DNA of 64,000 nucleotides, from contig NZ_WWDL01000022.1 in assembly GCF_009848505.1 (NCBI RefSeq), forward strand, positions 1 through 64,000. The letters run 5' to 3'. A program made the translations under genes and the position numbers. Source of the DNA: Muricoccus harenae (lineage in GTDB: Bacteria > Pseudomonadota > Alphaproteobacteria > Acetobacterales > Acetobacteraceae). Positions 25,301-34,553 of this stretch are shown one piece after another. The notes beneath the pieces were generated by a model. That model was not told the origin of the DNA. It made no database searches and was given only the letters and a program-made list of their open reading frames with translations. Position 1 is the first letter of the stretch; the number at the start of each line of letters is the position of its first letter.

Positions 25301-26491
25301 TCAGGCCCGCCGCACCGCGAGGACGGTGATGTCATCCGCCTGCGGCACGCCCGCGGCATAGTCCGCCACGGCATCCAGCACCGCGCGGACGACCTCCCGC
25401 GGGGTGCCGTCCCCCTTCGGCCGCAAAACGCTCGCAAGGCGGTCCCGGCCGAAGAAGCCGTCCTCCCCGTCCTCCGCCTCCGTCACCCCATCCGAGAACA
25501 GGAACAGCGCCTCGCCCGGCGCGAGCGTCAGCGCGTCTGAGCGGTAGGGGAAGCCCTCCATCGTGCCGAGCGGCGGCTGGCGCGAAAGATCGGCCACCGC
25601 CCGCGCCGTGCCGGCCGAGAGGATGAAGGGCGGCTCATGCCCGGCCAGCGCGATGCGGCCGGTGCCGGAGGCGGCATCCAGGATCGCCAGCACCACGGTG
25701 ACGAAGGTCTGGCTCTCGTTCTCGCTCGAGAGGTCGTCATTGGCATGAGCCAGGATCGCCGCGGGATCCGGCACAGCACCCCCGGCCGAGAGCAGCGCGG
25801 CGGAGGCGCGGATCAGCCCCAGGCTGCGCGCCATGGTGAGTCCGGCCGGCGCCCCCTTGCCCGAGACATCGGCCACGCAGGCGAGGAGCAGGCCTGGGCC
25901 GAGCCGCACCGCGTCATACAGATCGCCGCCCACCTGCCGCGCCGGGATCATCGCCGCATGGAGCGAGAGGCCGGCGGGGGCAATGGTGGCGAAGTCGCGC
26001 GGCACGAGGTCGAGCTGGGCGGCGCGGGCGCTTTCCAGCTCCGCCTCCAGTGCCGCGAGGCGCTGGTCGGCCAGGTCCCGCAGCCGCTTCTTCTCCAGCA
26101 CGGCGCCAAGACGCGCGCGCAGCAGCGGTGGGTCGAAGGATTTCGGCAGATAGTCCTCGGCACCCAACTCGATGCAGCGGACGATCTTCTCCATCTCCGT
26201 CAGGGCGGAGATGACGATCACCGGCGGCGCCGCGCCGCGCGCCGCATGCAGGTGCTCCAGCACGCCGATGCCATCCAGGCGCGGCATCTCGAGGTCCAGC
26301 AGGACGATGTCGAAGGCGCCGCGATCGATGGCGGCCAGCCCCTCCACCCCGTCCGTCGCCTCGGTGACATTGGCATAGCCCAACTCGGCCAGCCGCTTCT
26401 TCAGGACCAGGCGATTGAAGGAGGAATCCTCGACGACGAGGATGGAGACCTTCTCGTTTACGCCAGGCTGGATCACGTCCACATCGATCAC
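25301..26491 (-). CDS. response regulator with SpoIIE-type PP2C phosphatase output (RsbU-like)
   Basis: A 396-residue protein. Receiver at about 14-130 with D22, phospho-acceptor D66 (IVLLDLEMP) and K in YLPKSFDP; a coiled-coil linker (about 130-160); then a PP2C/SpoIIE phosphatase with metal-binding motifs [27 protein letters not shown] and ADDITVLAV, all intact. It probably dephosphorylates a STAS antagonist, such as the one at 16817, when phosphorylated. Its start codon overlaps the chemoreceptor stop, so both are made together. Confidence 0.88.
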   Translation of the reverse strand: MIDVDVIQPGVNEKVSILVVEDSSFNRLVLKKRLAELGYANVTEATDGVEGLAAIDRGAFDIVLLDLEMPRLDGIGVLEHLHAARGAAPPVIVISALTEMEKIVRCIELGAEDYLPKSFDPPLLRARLGAVLEKKRLRDLADQRLAALEAELESARAAQLDLVPRDFATIAPAGLSLHAAMIPARQVGGDLYDAVRLGPGLLLACVADVSGKGAPAGLTMARSLGLIRASAALLSAGGAVPDPAAILAHANDDLSSENESQTFVTVVLAILDAASGTGRIALAGHEPPFILSAGTARAVADLSRQPPLGTMEGFPYRSDALTLAPGEALFLFSDGVTEAEDGEDGFFGRDRLASVLRPKGDGTPREVVRAVLDAVADYAAGVPQADDITVLAVRRA

Positions 26492-28155
26492 GCCACCCGC
26501 TCCCCGCCGCCTACCGCCAGACTTTCCACCACCCGCCGGGTGTCGCCGGCCAGGCGGGAGAGGTCGATCATCGTCACCGTGATTTCCTCCGCGGCGGTGG
26601 CGTTGGACTGGCCGATGCGGGTGAGGGTGGCGACGCGCTCGTTCAGCCCGCCCACCGTCGCCTGCTGCTCCTCCATGGCCACGGCGATGGCACCGGCCAG
26701 CCGTGCGCTTTCCGCCACCATGTGCTCCAATCCATCCATTGCTTCCCCCACGGCGGCGGCGGTGCCGCTGCCTTCCCGTGCGCGGCGCCCGGCGACCACG
26801 ACGACATCCGCGATCTCCTGCGCCAGGTTCTCGGCCGAGGCGGCGAGCGCCCGCACCTCCTCGGCTACCACCGCGAGCCCACGCCCGTGCTCGCCGGCCC
26901 GCGCCGCCTCGATGGCGGCGTTGACGGCCAGAATGTTCGTCTGGGTGGCGACCTTGGCGATGGTGCCCGCGATCCGCGTCACCCGCTCGGTATCCTCCCC
27001 CACCGCGTCCACCAGCTCGATCAGCCCGTTCACCTTGGCGAGGTTCGCGGCCACCACGGCCTTGGCCTGCTCGGCATGGTCATGCGCCTGGGCGGTGGAG
27101 CGGGAGACATCGGCGATGGCGTCGGTGGTCTGGGCCAGGGCATCGGCGGTTTGGCGCAGCTCCGACAGCTGGGTCATGGCGCTGTCGCTCACCTGGCTGA
27201 TGGCACCCGAGGCCTGAGTGGTGGCCACCGCCGTGCGGCGCGCATTCTCCAGCGCCTGATCGGTCAGGGCGCGGGCGGCCAGCAGGCTGTCCTTGAAGAC
27301 GAGCACGGCGCGCGACATTTCGCCCAGCTGGTCGGTGCGGCCGGTTTCCGGCACCTCGGTTTCGAGCCGGCCGGAGGAGAGCGCGTCCATCGCCTGGGCG
27401 ATTCTCCCGACCGGGCGCGCGATCAGCCGCAGCAGCACGAAGAGGATAAGGGCGCAGCCCACCAGCCCCGCAGCGCCGGTGCCGAGGATGACGCGCCGCG
27501 CATCGGTGTTGAGCCCATGGGCTTCGGCCAGCGTCTCGGCGTTGCGCGCCTGCACCACACGGCGGGCGGCGAGCGTTACGGCCAGCAGGCTCGCCTGCGC
27601 ATCCAGCCATTCCTCCTGCAACCCGGCGAACTCCGTATTGCGGTTGGCGGCGAAGGCATCACGCACCCGTTCGACCAGCGGGCCCAGCCGCGCCGCGATG
27701 TCGCGCGCCCCGCTCATGACGATGGGATCGATCTCCGCGCCCAGGTGCTGGTCCACGGCGGCGAAGGACTCGCCAAGCATGGTGCCGGTCCGCATCATCC
27801 GGCTTGCCGCGGGCGCGGCGCGCAGCACGCCCGCGAGCACGTTGGACATGGCCGTGGTGAAATCGGCGATCTGGGTCGCGAAGCGGTCCAGCATCGCATC
27901 CGCTTCCTCATCCGGGCCGCCCATCCGCTCGATGATGGCGATCTGGCGCTCGGCGAGCATAATGGCGCTGCCGGTCAGCAGGCCGACCACGGCCAGCATC
28001 AGCAGGGCGATCAGCGCCGCGCGGGTGCCGATCCGGCCCATCCGCGCGGCGAGGCCTATGGCCGGTCTGGCGGATGGGGCAGGTGGTTCTTCGGGGGAGG
28101 GGGCGCTCCGGCCCACCGCCTGCTCGGTCGCTCGGGCGGTGGGGGGCGTATCCAT
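26488..28155 (-). CDS. methyl-accepting chemotaxis protein
   Basis: A 555-residue receptor: TM1 at about 45-66, a periplasmic helical domain of about 150 residues, TM2 at about 222-245, HAMP at about 246-300, then the cytoplasmic signalling domain with the conserved hairpin tip ([20 protein letters not shown], slightly after residue 400) and [15 protein letters not shown]. The N-terminal 38 residues before TM1 are Pro/Ala/Glu-rich and cytoplasmic, which is unusual. It is the only chemoreceptor in the window and is coupled (4-base overlap) to the receiver-phosphatase gene. Confidence 0.9.
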   Translation of the reverse strand: MDTPPTARATEQAVGRSAPSPEEPPAPSARPAIGLAARMGRIGTRAALIALLMLAVVGLLTGSAIMLAERQIAIIERMGGPDEEADAMLDRFATQIADFTTAMSNVLAGVLRAAPAASRMMRTGTMLGESFAAVDQHLGAEIDPIVMSGARDIAARLGPLVERVRDAFAANRNTEFAGLQEEWLDAQASLLAVTLAARRVVQARNAETLAEAHGLNTDARRVILGTGAAGLVGCALILFVLLRLIARPVGRIAQAMDALSSGRLETEVPETGRTDQLGEMSRAVLVFKDSLLAARALTDQALENARRTAVATTQASGAISQVSDSAMTQLSELRQTADALAQTTDAIADVSRSTAQAHDHAEQAKAVVAANLAKVNGLIELVDAVGEDTERVTRIAGTIAKVATQTNILAVNAAIEAARAGEHGRGLAVVAEEVRALAASAENLAQEIADVVVVAGRRAREGSGTAAAVGEAMDGLEHMVAESARLAGAIAVAMEEQQATVGGLNERVATLTRIGQSNATAAEEITVTMIDLSRLAGDTRRVVESLAVGGGERVA

Positions 28156-28298
28156 GTGCGGAGGCTAGCCTCCGGCGCCGAGCCGGAACAAGCATCCGCA
28201 CGCCGGGGTTGTGGCGCCTGGGGCGGCCTGCAGGCCGGATTTGCTCTCCGCGCCCTGCCCGGCGATGCTGCGGGCCGCGAGGAAACCAGAGGAACCGA

Positions 28299-29006
28299 AT
28301 GCCCGACCAGCCCTTCACCGCCCAGGATCTTGAAGCCCTGCAGGCCTGGGATACGCCCACCATCTGCAATGCGCTGGAGATGGTGGCCCCGCACCGGCGG
28401 GGCCATGGCTTCACCCTGCGGCCGCTGGTGCCCGCCTCCACCACCCTGCCGCCGATCTGCGGGCTGGCCCGCACCGGGACCATCCGCGCCGCCGCCCCCT
28501 CGGGTCGCGCGAAGGAGGTGGACCGCGCCGCCCGGATCGGCTGGTACGAATATGTGGCCGAGGCCGCGATGCCGACGGTGGTGGTGCTGCAGGACCTGGA
28601 CGACACCCCCGGCACCGGCGCCTTCTGGGGCGAGGTGAACACCAACGTCCACAAGGCGCTCGGCGCGCAGGGCTGCGTTACCAACGGCTCGATCCGCGAC
28701 CTCGACATGCTCGCCCCGGGCTTCCAGCTGATCGCGGGCGCCGTGAACCCGTCCCATGCCTATGTGCACATCGTGCAGTACGGGCAGGAGGTCTCGGTGC
28801 ATGGCATGGCCTGCCACCATGACGCGGTGGTGCATGCGGACCGTCACGGCGCCGTGGTCATCCCCTATGACGCCGTGACGAAGATCCCGGCCGCCATCGA
28901 GCTGCTGTCACGGAGGGAGAAGGTGATCCTCGACCTTTGTGCCTCGCGCGACTTCACCGTCGCCGCGCTGCGCGAGGCACTGGGCCGGGCGGACGAGATC
29001 CATTGA
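28299..29006 (+). CDS. RraA-family protein (aldolase/decarboxylase-like)
   Basis: A 235-residue RraA-fold protein with the family signature GCVTNGSIRDLDML, in which Gly, Arg and Asp contribute to the metal and substrate site in 4-hydroxy-4-methyl-2-oxoglutarate aldolases and oxaloacetate decarboxylases. These act on 2-oxo-dicarboxylic acids; the true substrate is unknown. AGAGGAAC ribosome site before the ATG. First gene of the long plus-strand catabolic cluster; its stop overlaps the next gene's TTG start. Confidence 0.85.
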   Translation: MPDQPFTAQDLEALQAWDTPTICNALEMVAPHRRGHGFTLRPLVPASTTLPPICGLARTGTIRAAAPSGRAKEVDRAARIGWYEYVAEAAMPTVVVLQDLDDTPGTGAFWGEVNTNVHKALGAQGCVTNGSIRDLDMLAPGFQLIAGAVNPSHAYVHIVQYGQEVSVHGMACHHDAVVHADRHGAVVIPYDAVTKIPAAIELLSRREKVILDLCASRDFTVAALREALGRADEIH

Positions 29007-29698
29007 GCGAGCCTGCCCCCGCGGCGGCGCCGGTGACGCTCACCCCCACCGCCGCCCGGGTGATGGAGGCGCTGCATGGCACCGACATCTATGCTGGCTT
29101 CACCCCGACCCGGACGCTGGACCTGCAGGGTTGGAACGGCGACCATCCGGTCCTGATGCGCGCGGTGGAGGAAGCGAAGCCCGCCATCGGCGTTGATGTC
29201 GGCGTGTGGAAGGGGCAGTCCGTCGCGCGCCTTTCCGAGACCATGCGGCGGGTCCGGCCGGACTCCGTGCTGCTGGCGATCGACACCTTTCTCGGCAGCC
29301 CCGGCCATTGGGACCGTACGCGTCCGGACCGGATCTCGGACAGCCTTGGCCTTGTCCCTGGCTGGCCGAGCCTCTACTGGCAGTTCCTCTCCAACATGGT
29401 CCATACCGGCCATGCGGAGCGCGTGGTGCCCCTGCCGCAGACCAGCGACAACGCGGCCATTCTGGTCGCGAAGCTGCGGCTGCGGCCGGATCTCGTGCAT
29501 ATCGACGCCGCGCATGAATATGAGCCGGTGAAGCGCGACATCGAGATCTACTGGAAGCTGCTGCGGCCTGGCGGAATCATGGTCGGCGACGACTATCCCT
29601 GGCCCGGAGTGAAGCAGGCCGCGGACGAGTTCGCGGCGGCCAACAAGCTGGAACTCGAGGTCATCAACCCGAAGTGGATCCTGCGGAAGCCCGTGTGA
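29003..29698 (+). CDS. class I SAM-dependent methyltransferase-like protein
   Basis: A 231-residue protein with a Rossmann-like SAM fold: GVDVGVWKGQSVARLSE (motif I region), then VLLAIDTFLGS, LVHIDAAHEYEPVKRDIE and GGIMVGDDYPWPGVK, a pattern of Methyltransf_24 proteins. No substrate clue. I use the TTG at 29003, which overlaps the previous stop (TTGA), because it gives a normal N-terminus and matches the coupling style of the following genes; a longer start at 28937 would overlap rraA by 70 bases. Confidence 0.75.
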   Translation: MSEPAPAAAPVTLTPTAARVMEALHGTDIYAGFTPTRTLDLQGWNGDHPVLMRAVEEAKPAIGVDVGVWKGQSVARLSETMRRVRPDSVLLAIDTFLGSPGHWDRTRPDRISDSLGLVPGWPSLYWQFLSNMVHTGHAERVVPLPQTSDNAAILVAKLRLRPDLVHIDAAHEYEPVKRDIEIYWKLLRPGGIMVGDDYPWPGVKQAADEFAAANKLELEVINPKWILRKPV

Positions 29699-30132
29699 GC
29701 CGTCCCGTCCTCGCCCGCGTCCGCCAGGAATGGGTGGACCATTACGGGCACATGAACCTCGCGCCCTATGTGGCGGTCTTCGACATGGCGACGGATGTGC
29801 TGTGGCCCAGTCTTGGCCTGGGCCCGGGCTTCCGGGCCCGCGGCCTCGGCACCTTCGCCGCCGAGAACTGGGTCGCCTATGCGCGCGAGGTCCGGCTGGA
29901 TGATCCGCTGGCGGCCGAGAGCGAGGTGCTGGCCCATGACGCCAAGCGCCTGCTGGTCCGCCACCGGCTCTTTCATGCCGAGGCCGGATTCGAGAGCGCG
30001 CGCTGTGAGTTGCTCTTCCTCTGCGTGGACCTGGAAGCGCGCCGGGTCTGTCTCTGGCCTGAAGACATCCTTGCCAGCTTCGCTGCCGCTCCCGTCGGAC
30101 CGCCGCCGGAACGGCTCGCACTTCGCCGCTGA
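29695..30132 (+). CDS. 4HBT-type acyl-CoA thioesterase
   Basis: A 145-residue hotdog-fold protein with the 4HBT N-terminal signature VDHYGHMNLAPYVAVFD, where the aspartate and glycine contribute to the thioesterase site. Later strands (VRLDDPLAAESEVLAHDAK, LLVRHRLFH) fit the fold. It would hydrolyse an acyl-CoA intermediate in the pathway of this cluster. GTG start overlapping the methyltransferase stop (GTGA). Confidence 0.82.
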   Translation: MSRPVLARVRQEWVDHYGHMNLAPYVAVFDMATDVLWPSLGLGPGFRARGLGTFAAENWVAYAREVRLDDPLAAESEVLAHDAKRLLVRHRLFHAEAGFESARCELLFLCVDLEARRVCLWPEDILASFAAAPVGPPPERLALRR

Positions 30133-30205
30133 CAGGGCAGGCTGCGCCCAGAGCGGCGGCAAGGTGCTTGCGTTCTGGGCGGCCGATGCACCAGAACGGG
30201 CGATA

Positions 30206-30227
30206 GGATACGATATCCGGGTTGACG
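30206..30227 (+). promoter_or_regulatory. inverted repeat and possible -35 before the aldolase gene
   Basis: GGATA-CGA-TATCC (30206-30218) followed closely by TTGACG (30222-30227), about 48 bases before the class II aldolase start. This is the longest gap in the first half of the catabolic cluster (142 bases) and may hold a second promoter with an operator. No good -10 element is visible. Confidence 0.3.
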
Positions 30228-30274
30228 CATTGCCCCCCCGGAAGGAACCATCCGCGCCCACGGAGGACCCACCG

Positions 30275-31057
30275 ATGAATATCGCTCTTCGCCCTGATGG
30301 CGAGGCCCCGGCTGGCATGACGGCGGAGGAGTGGCAGGTCCGCTGCGACCTCGCGGCCCTTTATCGGCTGGTGGCGCACCACCGGATGACGGACCTCATC
30401 TACACCCACATCTCGGCCCGCCTTCCGGGGCCGGACCACCATTTCCTCATCAACCGCTACGGCGTGCTCTTCCACGAGATGCGCGCAAGCGACCTCGTGA
30501 AGATCGACCTCGACGGCAACGTGCTGGAGGACGAGCCCGCCTCCCGCAAGGTGAACGCCGCCGGCTTCACCATCCACTCCGCCATCCATATGGCGCGGGA
30601 GGACCTGATGTGCGTGGTGCACACGCACACCTCCGCCGGCATCGCGGTGTCCGCCCAGAAGCACGGGCTGCTGCCGATCAGCCAGCACGCGCTGAAGTTC
30701 TATGGCTGCCTGTCCTACCATGGCTATGAGGGCATCGCGCTGGACCTGGACGAGCGCGAGCGGCTGGTCGCCGATCTCGGCCCGACCAACAAGGCGATGA
30801 TCCTGCTCAACCATGGGCTGCTCGTTGCCGGGCGCACCATCCCCGAGGCCTGGAACCAGATCTACTACCTGGAGCGCGCCTGCCAGGCGCAGGTCGCCGC
30901 CCTGTCCGGCGGCGCCGAGCTGGTGCTGCCGCCTGAGGAAGTCCGGCTGAAGACCGCGGCTCAGTTCAACGGCCCGCATACCCTGGCCCATGCCCAGTTC
31001 TCCTGGGATTCCGCCCTGCCGCTGATCGAGGGCCAAGGCCGGGATTGGCGTTCTTGA
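30275..31057 (+). CDS. class II aldolase/adducin-family protein
   Basis: A 260-residue class II aldolase. The zinc site is intact: VVHTHTSAGIA carries the paired histidines, with a further histidine in LLNHGLLVAGR; the acidic residue region sits in LVKIDLDGNV. Family members are L-fuculose-phosphate type aldolases or decarboxylases acting on sugar acids. GGAGG is 8 bases before the ATG. Its stop overlaps the TTG start of the amidohydrolase. Confidence 0.88.
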   Translation: MNIALRPDGEAPAGMTAEEWQVRCDLAALYRLVAHHRMTDLIYTHISARLPGPDHHFLINRYGVLFHEMRASDLVKIDLDGNVLEDEPASRKVNAAGFTIHSAIHMAREDLMCVVHTHTSAGIAVSAQKHGLLPISQHALKFYGCLSYHGYEGIALDLDERERLVADLGPTNKAMILLNHGLLVAGRTIPEAWNQIYYLERACQAQVAALSGGAELVLPPEEVRLKTAAQFNGPHTLAHAQFSWDSALPLIEGQGRDWRS

Positions 31058-32691
31058 GCGAGTCTCTTCTTATCACCGGCGGCCGCGTCTTCCGCGGCCT
31101 GTCCGGAGGCTTTGCCGAGGCGATCCTCATCGCCGATGGCCGCGTGGCTGCCGTCGGCGCGAAAGACGCGGTGGAGGGCGCTGCCCCCACCGGCACCAAG
31201 CGCCTCGATCTTGGTGGGCGGGTCGCGATCCCCGCCTTCAACGAAGCGCATATGCATCTGCTGCCCTATGGGCTCGGCCTCAGCCAGGTGAATCTCCGCG
31301 CCGAGCAGGTCACGACACTGGACGAGGTGCTGCGCCGCATCAGCGAAGCCGTGCAGAAGGCGCCGAAGGGCGCCTGGGTGCTCGGCCGCGGCTATGACCA
31401 TGGCGCGCTGGACATCGGCCGCCATCCGACGGCGGCGGAGCTCGACCGGGTCTCCCCGAATAACCCTGTCTATATCGTTCGTACCTGCGGCCATATGGGC
31501 GTGGCGAACAGCGCCGCCATGAAGGCCGCAGGCGTCGGCCACAACACGCCGGACCCCGAGGGCGGGGCGATCGAGCGGAAGAACGGCGCGCTGACCGGCC
31601 TGTTCCTGGAACGCGCCAAGCGCCTGATCATCGACGCGATGCCGCTGCCCTCCGAGGACCACATGGTGGCCTCCATCGAGGCCGCCGGGCGCGACCTCGC
31701 GGCCCGCGGCTTCGCCACCGCCAGCGACATGAATGTCGGCATGACCGCCGGGCTCAACGAGATCGGCGCCTATCGCCGCGCCCTGGCGGAAGGCCGCCTC
31801 ATGCAGCGCATGTGGCAGGTGCTGGCCGGCAACCCTGAAGGCATCGCCGAGGCAGCATGGAACGAGGGCCTCCGCCCCGACCATACGGACGACATGCTCG
31901 CCTGGGGCGCCGTGAAGGTCTTCGGTGATGGCTCGGCGGGCGGGCTGACCGCCGCCTTCTTCGAGCCCTATCTCGAGAGCGCCGGCGGCGGTACGGGCAT
32001 GTTCATGTTCCCGGACGAGACGATGGAGCGCTTGCTGGCGCTGTATCACCGCCAGGGCTGGCAGCTCGACATCCACGCCATCGGCGATGCCGCCATCGAA
32101 CAGGTGCTGGTGGGAATGGAGAAGGCGGGGGAGGCCGACGCGCCGCTCGCCGGGCGCCGCCACCGGATCGAGCATTGCGGCTTCCTCAATGCCGATCAGC
32201 GCCGCCGCATGAAGGCCAATGGCATCATCCCGGTGCCGCAGCCGGTCTTCATGTACGAGTTCGGCGATCTTTACGTGAAAAACCTTGGGCTGGAGCGCTC
32301 GGAGATGGCCTATCCGATGCGGACTTGGCTGGAGGAGGGGCACAACCCAGCGGCCTCCTCGGACAGCCCGGTTTCCTCGGTCGATCCCTTCATCAACCTC
32401 TTCACGATGCTCACCCGGAAGACGAACAAGGGCACGGTGCTGGGCGCCTCCGAGGCGTTGACGGCCGAGCAGGCCGTGCATTGCTACACCTGGTGCGGTG
32501 CCTATTCGCAATTCGCGGAAGCCCGGCGTGGCACGCTGGAGGTGGGCATGCTGGCCGATGTGGCGGTGCTGTCGAAGGACATCTTCGCCATCGCGCCGGA
32601 GGAGGTGCTGACGACCGAGGCGGATCTGACGCTTCGCGGCGGACATCCCATCTTCGACCGGCACGGCGCCCTTCGTGCGGCGGCGGCCTGA
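31054..32691 (+). CDS. YtcJ-type amidohydrolase
   Basis: A 545-residue metal-dependent hydrolase of the amidohydrolase_3 (YtcJ) family: FNEAHMHLLPYG provides the first metal histidines, WQLDIHAIGDAA and RHRIEHCGF provide later ligands, and AASSDSPVSSVDPF carries the conserved aspartate near the C-terminus. It would hydrolyse an amide or similar C-N bond of the transported compound. TTG start at 31054 overlapping the aldolase stop (TTGA); TTG at 31045 is an alternative. Followed 4 bases later by the permease gene. Confidence 0.85.
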   Translation: MSESLLITGGRVFRGLSGGFAEAILIADGRVAAVGAKDAVEGAAPTGTKRLDLGGRVAIPAFNEAHMHLLPYGLGLSQVNLRAEQVTTLDEVLRRISEAVQKAPKGAWVLGRGYDHGALDIGRHPTAAELDRVSPNNPVYIVRTCGHMGVANSAAMKAAGVGHNTPDPEGGAIERKNGALTGLFLERAKRLIIDAMPLPSEDHMVASIEAAGRDLAARGFATASDMNVGMTAGLNEIGAYRRALAEGRLMQRMWQVLAGNPEGIAEAAWNEGLRPDHTDDMLAWGAVKVFGDGSAGGLTAAFFEPYLESAGGGTGMFMFPDETMERLLALYHRQGWQLDIHAIGDAAIEQVLVGMEKAGEADAPLAGRRHRIEHCGFLNADQRRRMKANGIIPVPQPVFMYEFGDLYVKNLGLERSEMAYPMRTWLEEGHNPAASSDSPVSSVDPFINLFTMLTRKTNKGTVLGASEALTAEQAVHCYTWCGAYSQFAEARRGTLEVGMLADVAVLSKDIFAIAPEEVLTTEADLTLRGGHPIFDRHGALRAAAA

Positions 32692-32695
32692 TCGC

Positions 32696-33634
32696 ATGGG
32701 ACGCCACGCCGTCCAGCGAATCCTGATGGCCATCCCCGTGCTGCTGGGGGTGGTCCTGGTTGGTTTCCTGCTGATGCAGGTGGTGCCGAACGATCCCGCG
32801 CTGGTGCGGGCCGGCCCCTCCGCCACGCCGGATGTGGTCGAGGCGCTGCGCCGCGACCTCGGGCTCGACCGGCCGCTCTACGAGCAGTTCGGCCTCTATA
32901 TGTGGCGGCTGGTGCAGGGCGATCTCGGCGTCTCCATCATCAACAACGTCCCGGTGATCCAGGAACTCGGCAACACCGTCGGGCCGACGCTGGAGCTGAT
33001 GTTCGCGAGCCTCATCTGGTCCATCCCGATCGGCATAACGCTCGGCACCATCGGCGCCTATTGGCGCGGCAAGCTGCTGGACCGGCTGATCACCGCCTTC
33101 GCGGTGGCGGGCGGCTCGATCCCGGTGTTCTTCCTCGGCCTCGTGCTGATTTGGTATGTCGGCTTCAAGCTGCAGATGCTGCCCTTCACAGGCCGCGGTG
33201 GTCCGCTTTGGACCGAGGAGGGCCTGAAGGCGATCATCCTGCCGGCCTTGACACTTGGGGGTGTCTTCATCGGCCCCGTCGCCCGCATGACGCGCACGGC
33301 AGTGCTGGACGTGCTGAGCGTCGAGCATGTGCGCACCGCGCGCGCCAAGGGGCTCGGGGAGTTCCAGGTCGTCACCCGCCACGCGTTGCGCAACGCGATG
33401 ATCCCGGTCGTCACACTGATCGGACTGCAGATCGGCTTCCTGCTGGGCGGTGCGGTGGTGACGGAGACGGTCTTCTCCTGGCCGGGTGTGGGACGGCTGG
33501 CGGTGGGCGCCATCCTCTCGGCCGATTTCCCGATGGCGCAGGGCACGATCATCATCCTCTCGCTCGGCTTCATCCTCATCAACCTGACGGTCGACGTTCT
33601 CTACGCCGCCCTCGATCCCCGGATGCGGACCTGA
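32696..33634 (+). CDS. Dpp/Opp-type ABC transporter permease (DppB-like)
   Basis: A 312-residue permease with six membrane helices, the family N-terminal helix followed by LMQVVPNDPALVRAG, and the EAA loop EHVRTARAKGLGEFQVVTRH. It pairs with the DppC-like permease to form the channel. The ATG at 32696 follows the hydrolase stop by 4 bases; the stop overlaps the next start (TGATG). Confidence 0.92.
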   Translation: MGRHAVQRILMAIPVLLGVVLVGFLLMQVVPNDPALVRAGPSATPDVVEALRRDLGLDRPLYEQFGLYMWRLVQGDLGVSIINNVPVIQELGNTVGPTLELMFASLIWSIPIGITLGTIGAYWRGKLLDRLITAFAVAGGSIPVFFLGLVLIWYVGFKLQMLPFTGRGGPLWTEEGLKAIILPALTLGGVFIGPVARMTRTAVLDVLSVEHVRTARAKGLGEFQVVTRHALRNAMIPVVTLIGLQIGFLLGGAVVTETVFSWPGVGRLAVGAILSADFPMAQGTIIILSLGFILINLTVDVLYAALDPRMRT

Positions 33635-34536
33635 TGAGCGCGGTCCTCGGAACCCCGGCGGAAAACTCCGCCCCCCATGTGGCGGCGGAAGTCGCGCCGC
33701 CGCGGCGTGCAGGCACGCTGGCGCGGCTGATCCGCGAGCCGGCCGCGGCCTTCGCCCTGCTGCTGGTGGCGCTGGTGCTCGGCGCCGCCATCCTGGCGCC
33801 GGTGCTGGCGCCGACCGATCCCTTCGACAACGACCTGTCCCTGGCCATGCAGCCGCCCGGTTCCCCTGGCCTGCTGCTGGGCGCGGATGCGCAAGGGCGG
33901 GACATGATCACGCGCTTGCTCTACGGGCTGCGCATCACCCTGCTGATGGGCTTCGCCTCCGTGGTGTTGGGCGGCGGCATTGGTGCGCTGGTGGGCTTCA
34001 CTGCCGCCTTCTACCGGCGCGTGGACGGGCTGCTGATGCGGCTGATGGACGTGATGCTGTCCTTCCCCGCCATCCTCTTCGGCCTGGCGCTGGCGGCGAT
34101 CTTCGGCCCCGGCATCCCGGCCGTGGTGCTGGCGCTCTCCGTCGCGACCGTGCCGCTGATGGCGCGCATCGTGCGCGGCTCGGCGCTGGCGGTGATGGGG
34201 CTCGACTATATCGAGGCGGCGCGGGCCACTGGCATGTCCAACGCGCGCATCATCCTGCGCCATGTAGCGCCGAATTGCCTCTCGGCGATCTTCGTCTTCG
34301 CCACGCTCCGCTTCGGGCAGGTGATCCTGCTCGGCTCTGCGCTCTCCTTCCTCGGCCTCGGTGCGCAGCCGCCCACGGCGGAGCTGGGCGCGATGGCGAG
34401 CGACGGCCGCAACTTCCTGTTCTTCGCGCCGCACATCGCGGTGATTCCGTGCGTCGCCATCTTCGCGGTGGTGCTCGCCTTCAACGTGCTGGGGGATGCG
34501 CTGCGCGACGCGCTCGATCCCCGGCTCCGCGTGTGA
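33634..34536 (+). CDS. Dpp/Opp-type ABC transporter permease (DppC-like)
   Basis: A 300-residue permease with an Ala/Pro-rich N-terminal cytoplasmic segment (about 1-30), five to six helices, the LLGADAQGRDMITRLLYGLR segment typical of DppC, and the EAA loop DYIEAARATGMSNARIILRH. TGATG overlap with the DppB-like gene. Forms the heterodimeric channel for a peptide-like or amide substrate. Confidence 0.92.
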   Translation: MSAVLGTPAENSAPHVAAEVAPPRRAGTLARLIREPAAAFALLLVALVLGAAILAPVLAPTDPFDNDLSLAMQPPGSPGLLLGADAQGRDMITRLLYGLRITLLMGFASVVLGGGIGALVGFTAAFYRRVDGLLMRLMDVMLSFPAILFGLALAAIFGPGIPAVVLALSVATVPLMARIVRGSALAVMGLDYIEAARATGMSNARIILRHVAPNCLSAIFVFATLRFGQVILLGSALSFLGLGAQPPTAELGAMASDGRNFLFFAPHIAVIPCVAIFAVVLAFNVLGDALRDALDPRLRV

Positions 34537-34553
34537 CACAGAGGGGAATGTCG

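Noticed and set aside
25637-27217. Plus-strand frame opposite the phosphatase and chemoreceptor genes
   Set aside because: Antisense shadow; both minus-strand genes have full sets of conserved motifs and normal starts.
30961-32826. Minus-strand frame of about 620 codons opposite the YtcJ amidohydrolase
   Set aside because: Shadow of the amidohydrolase, whose metal ligands are intact on the plus strand.
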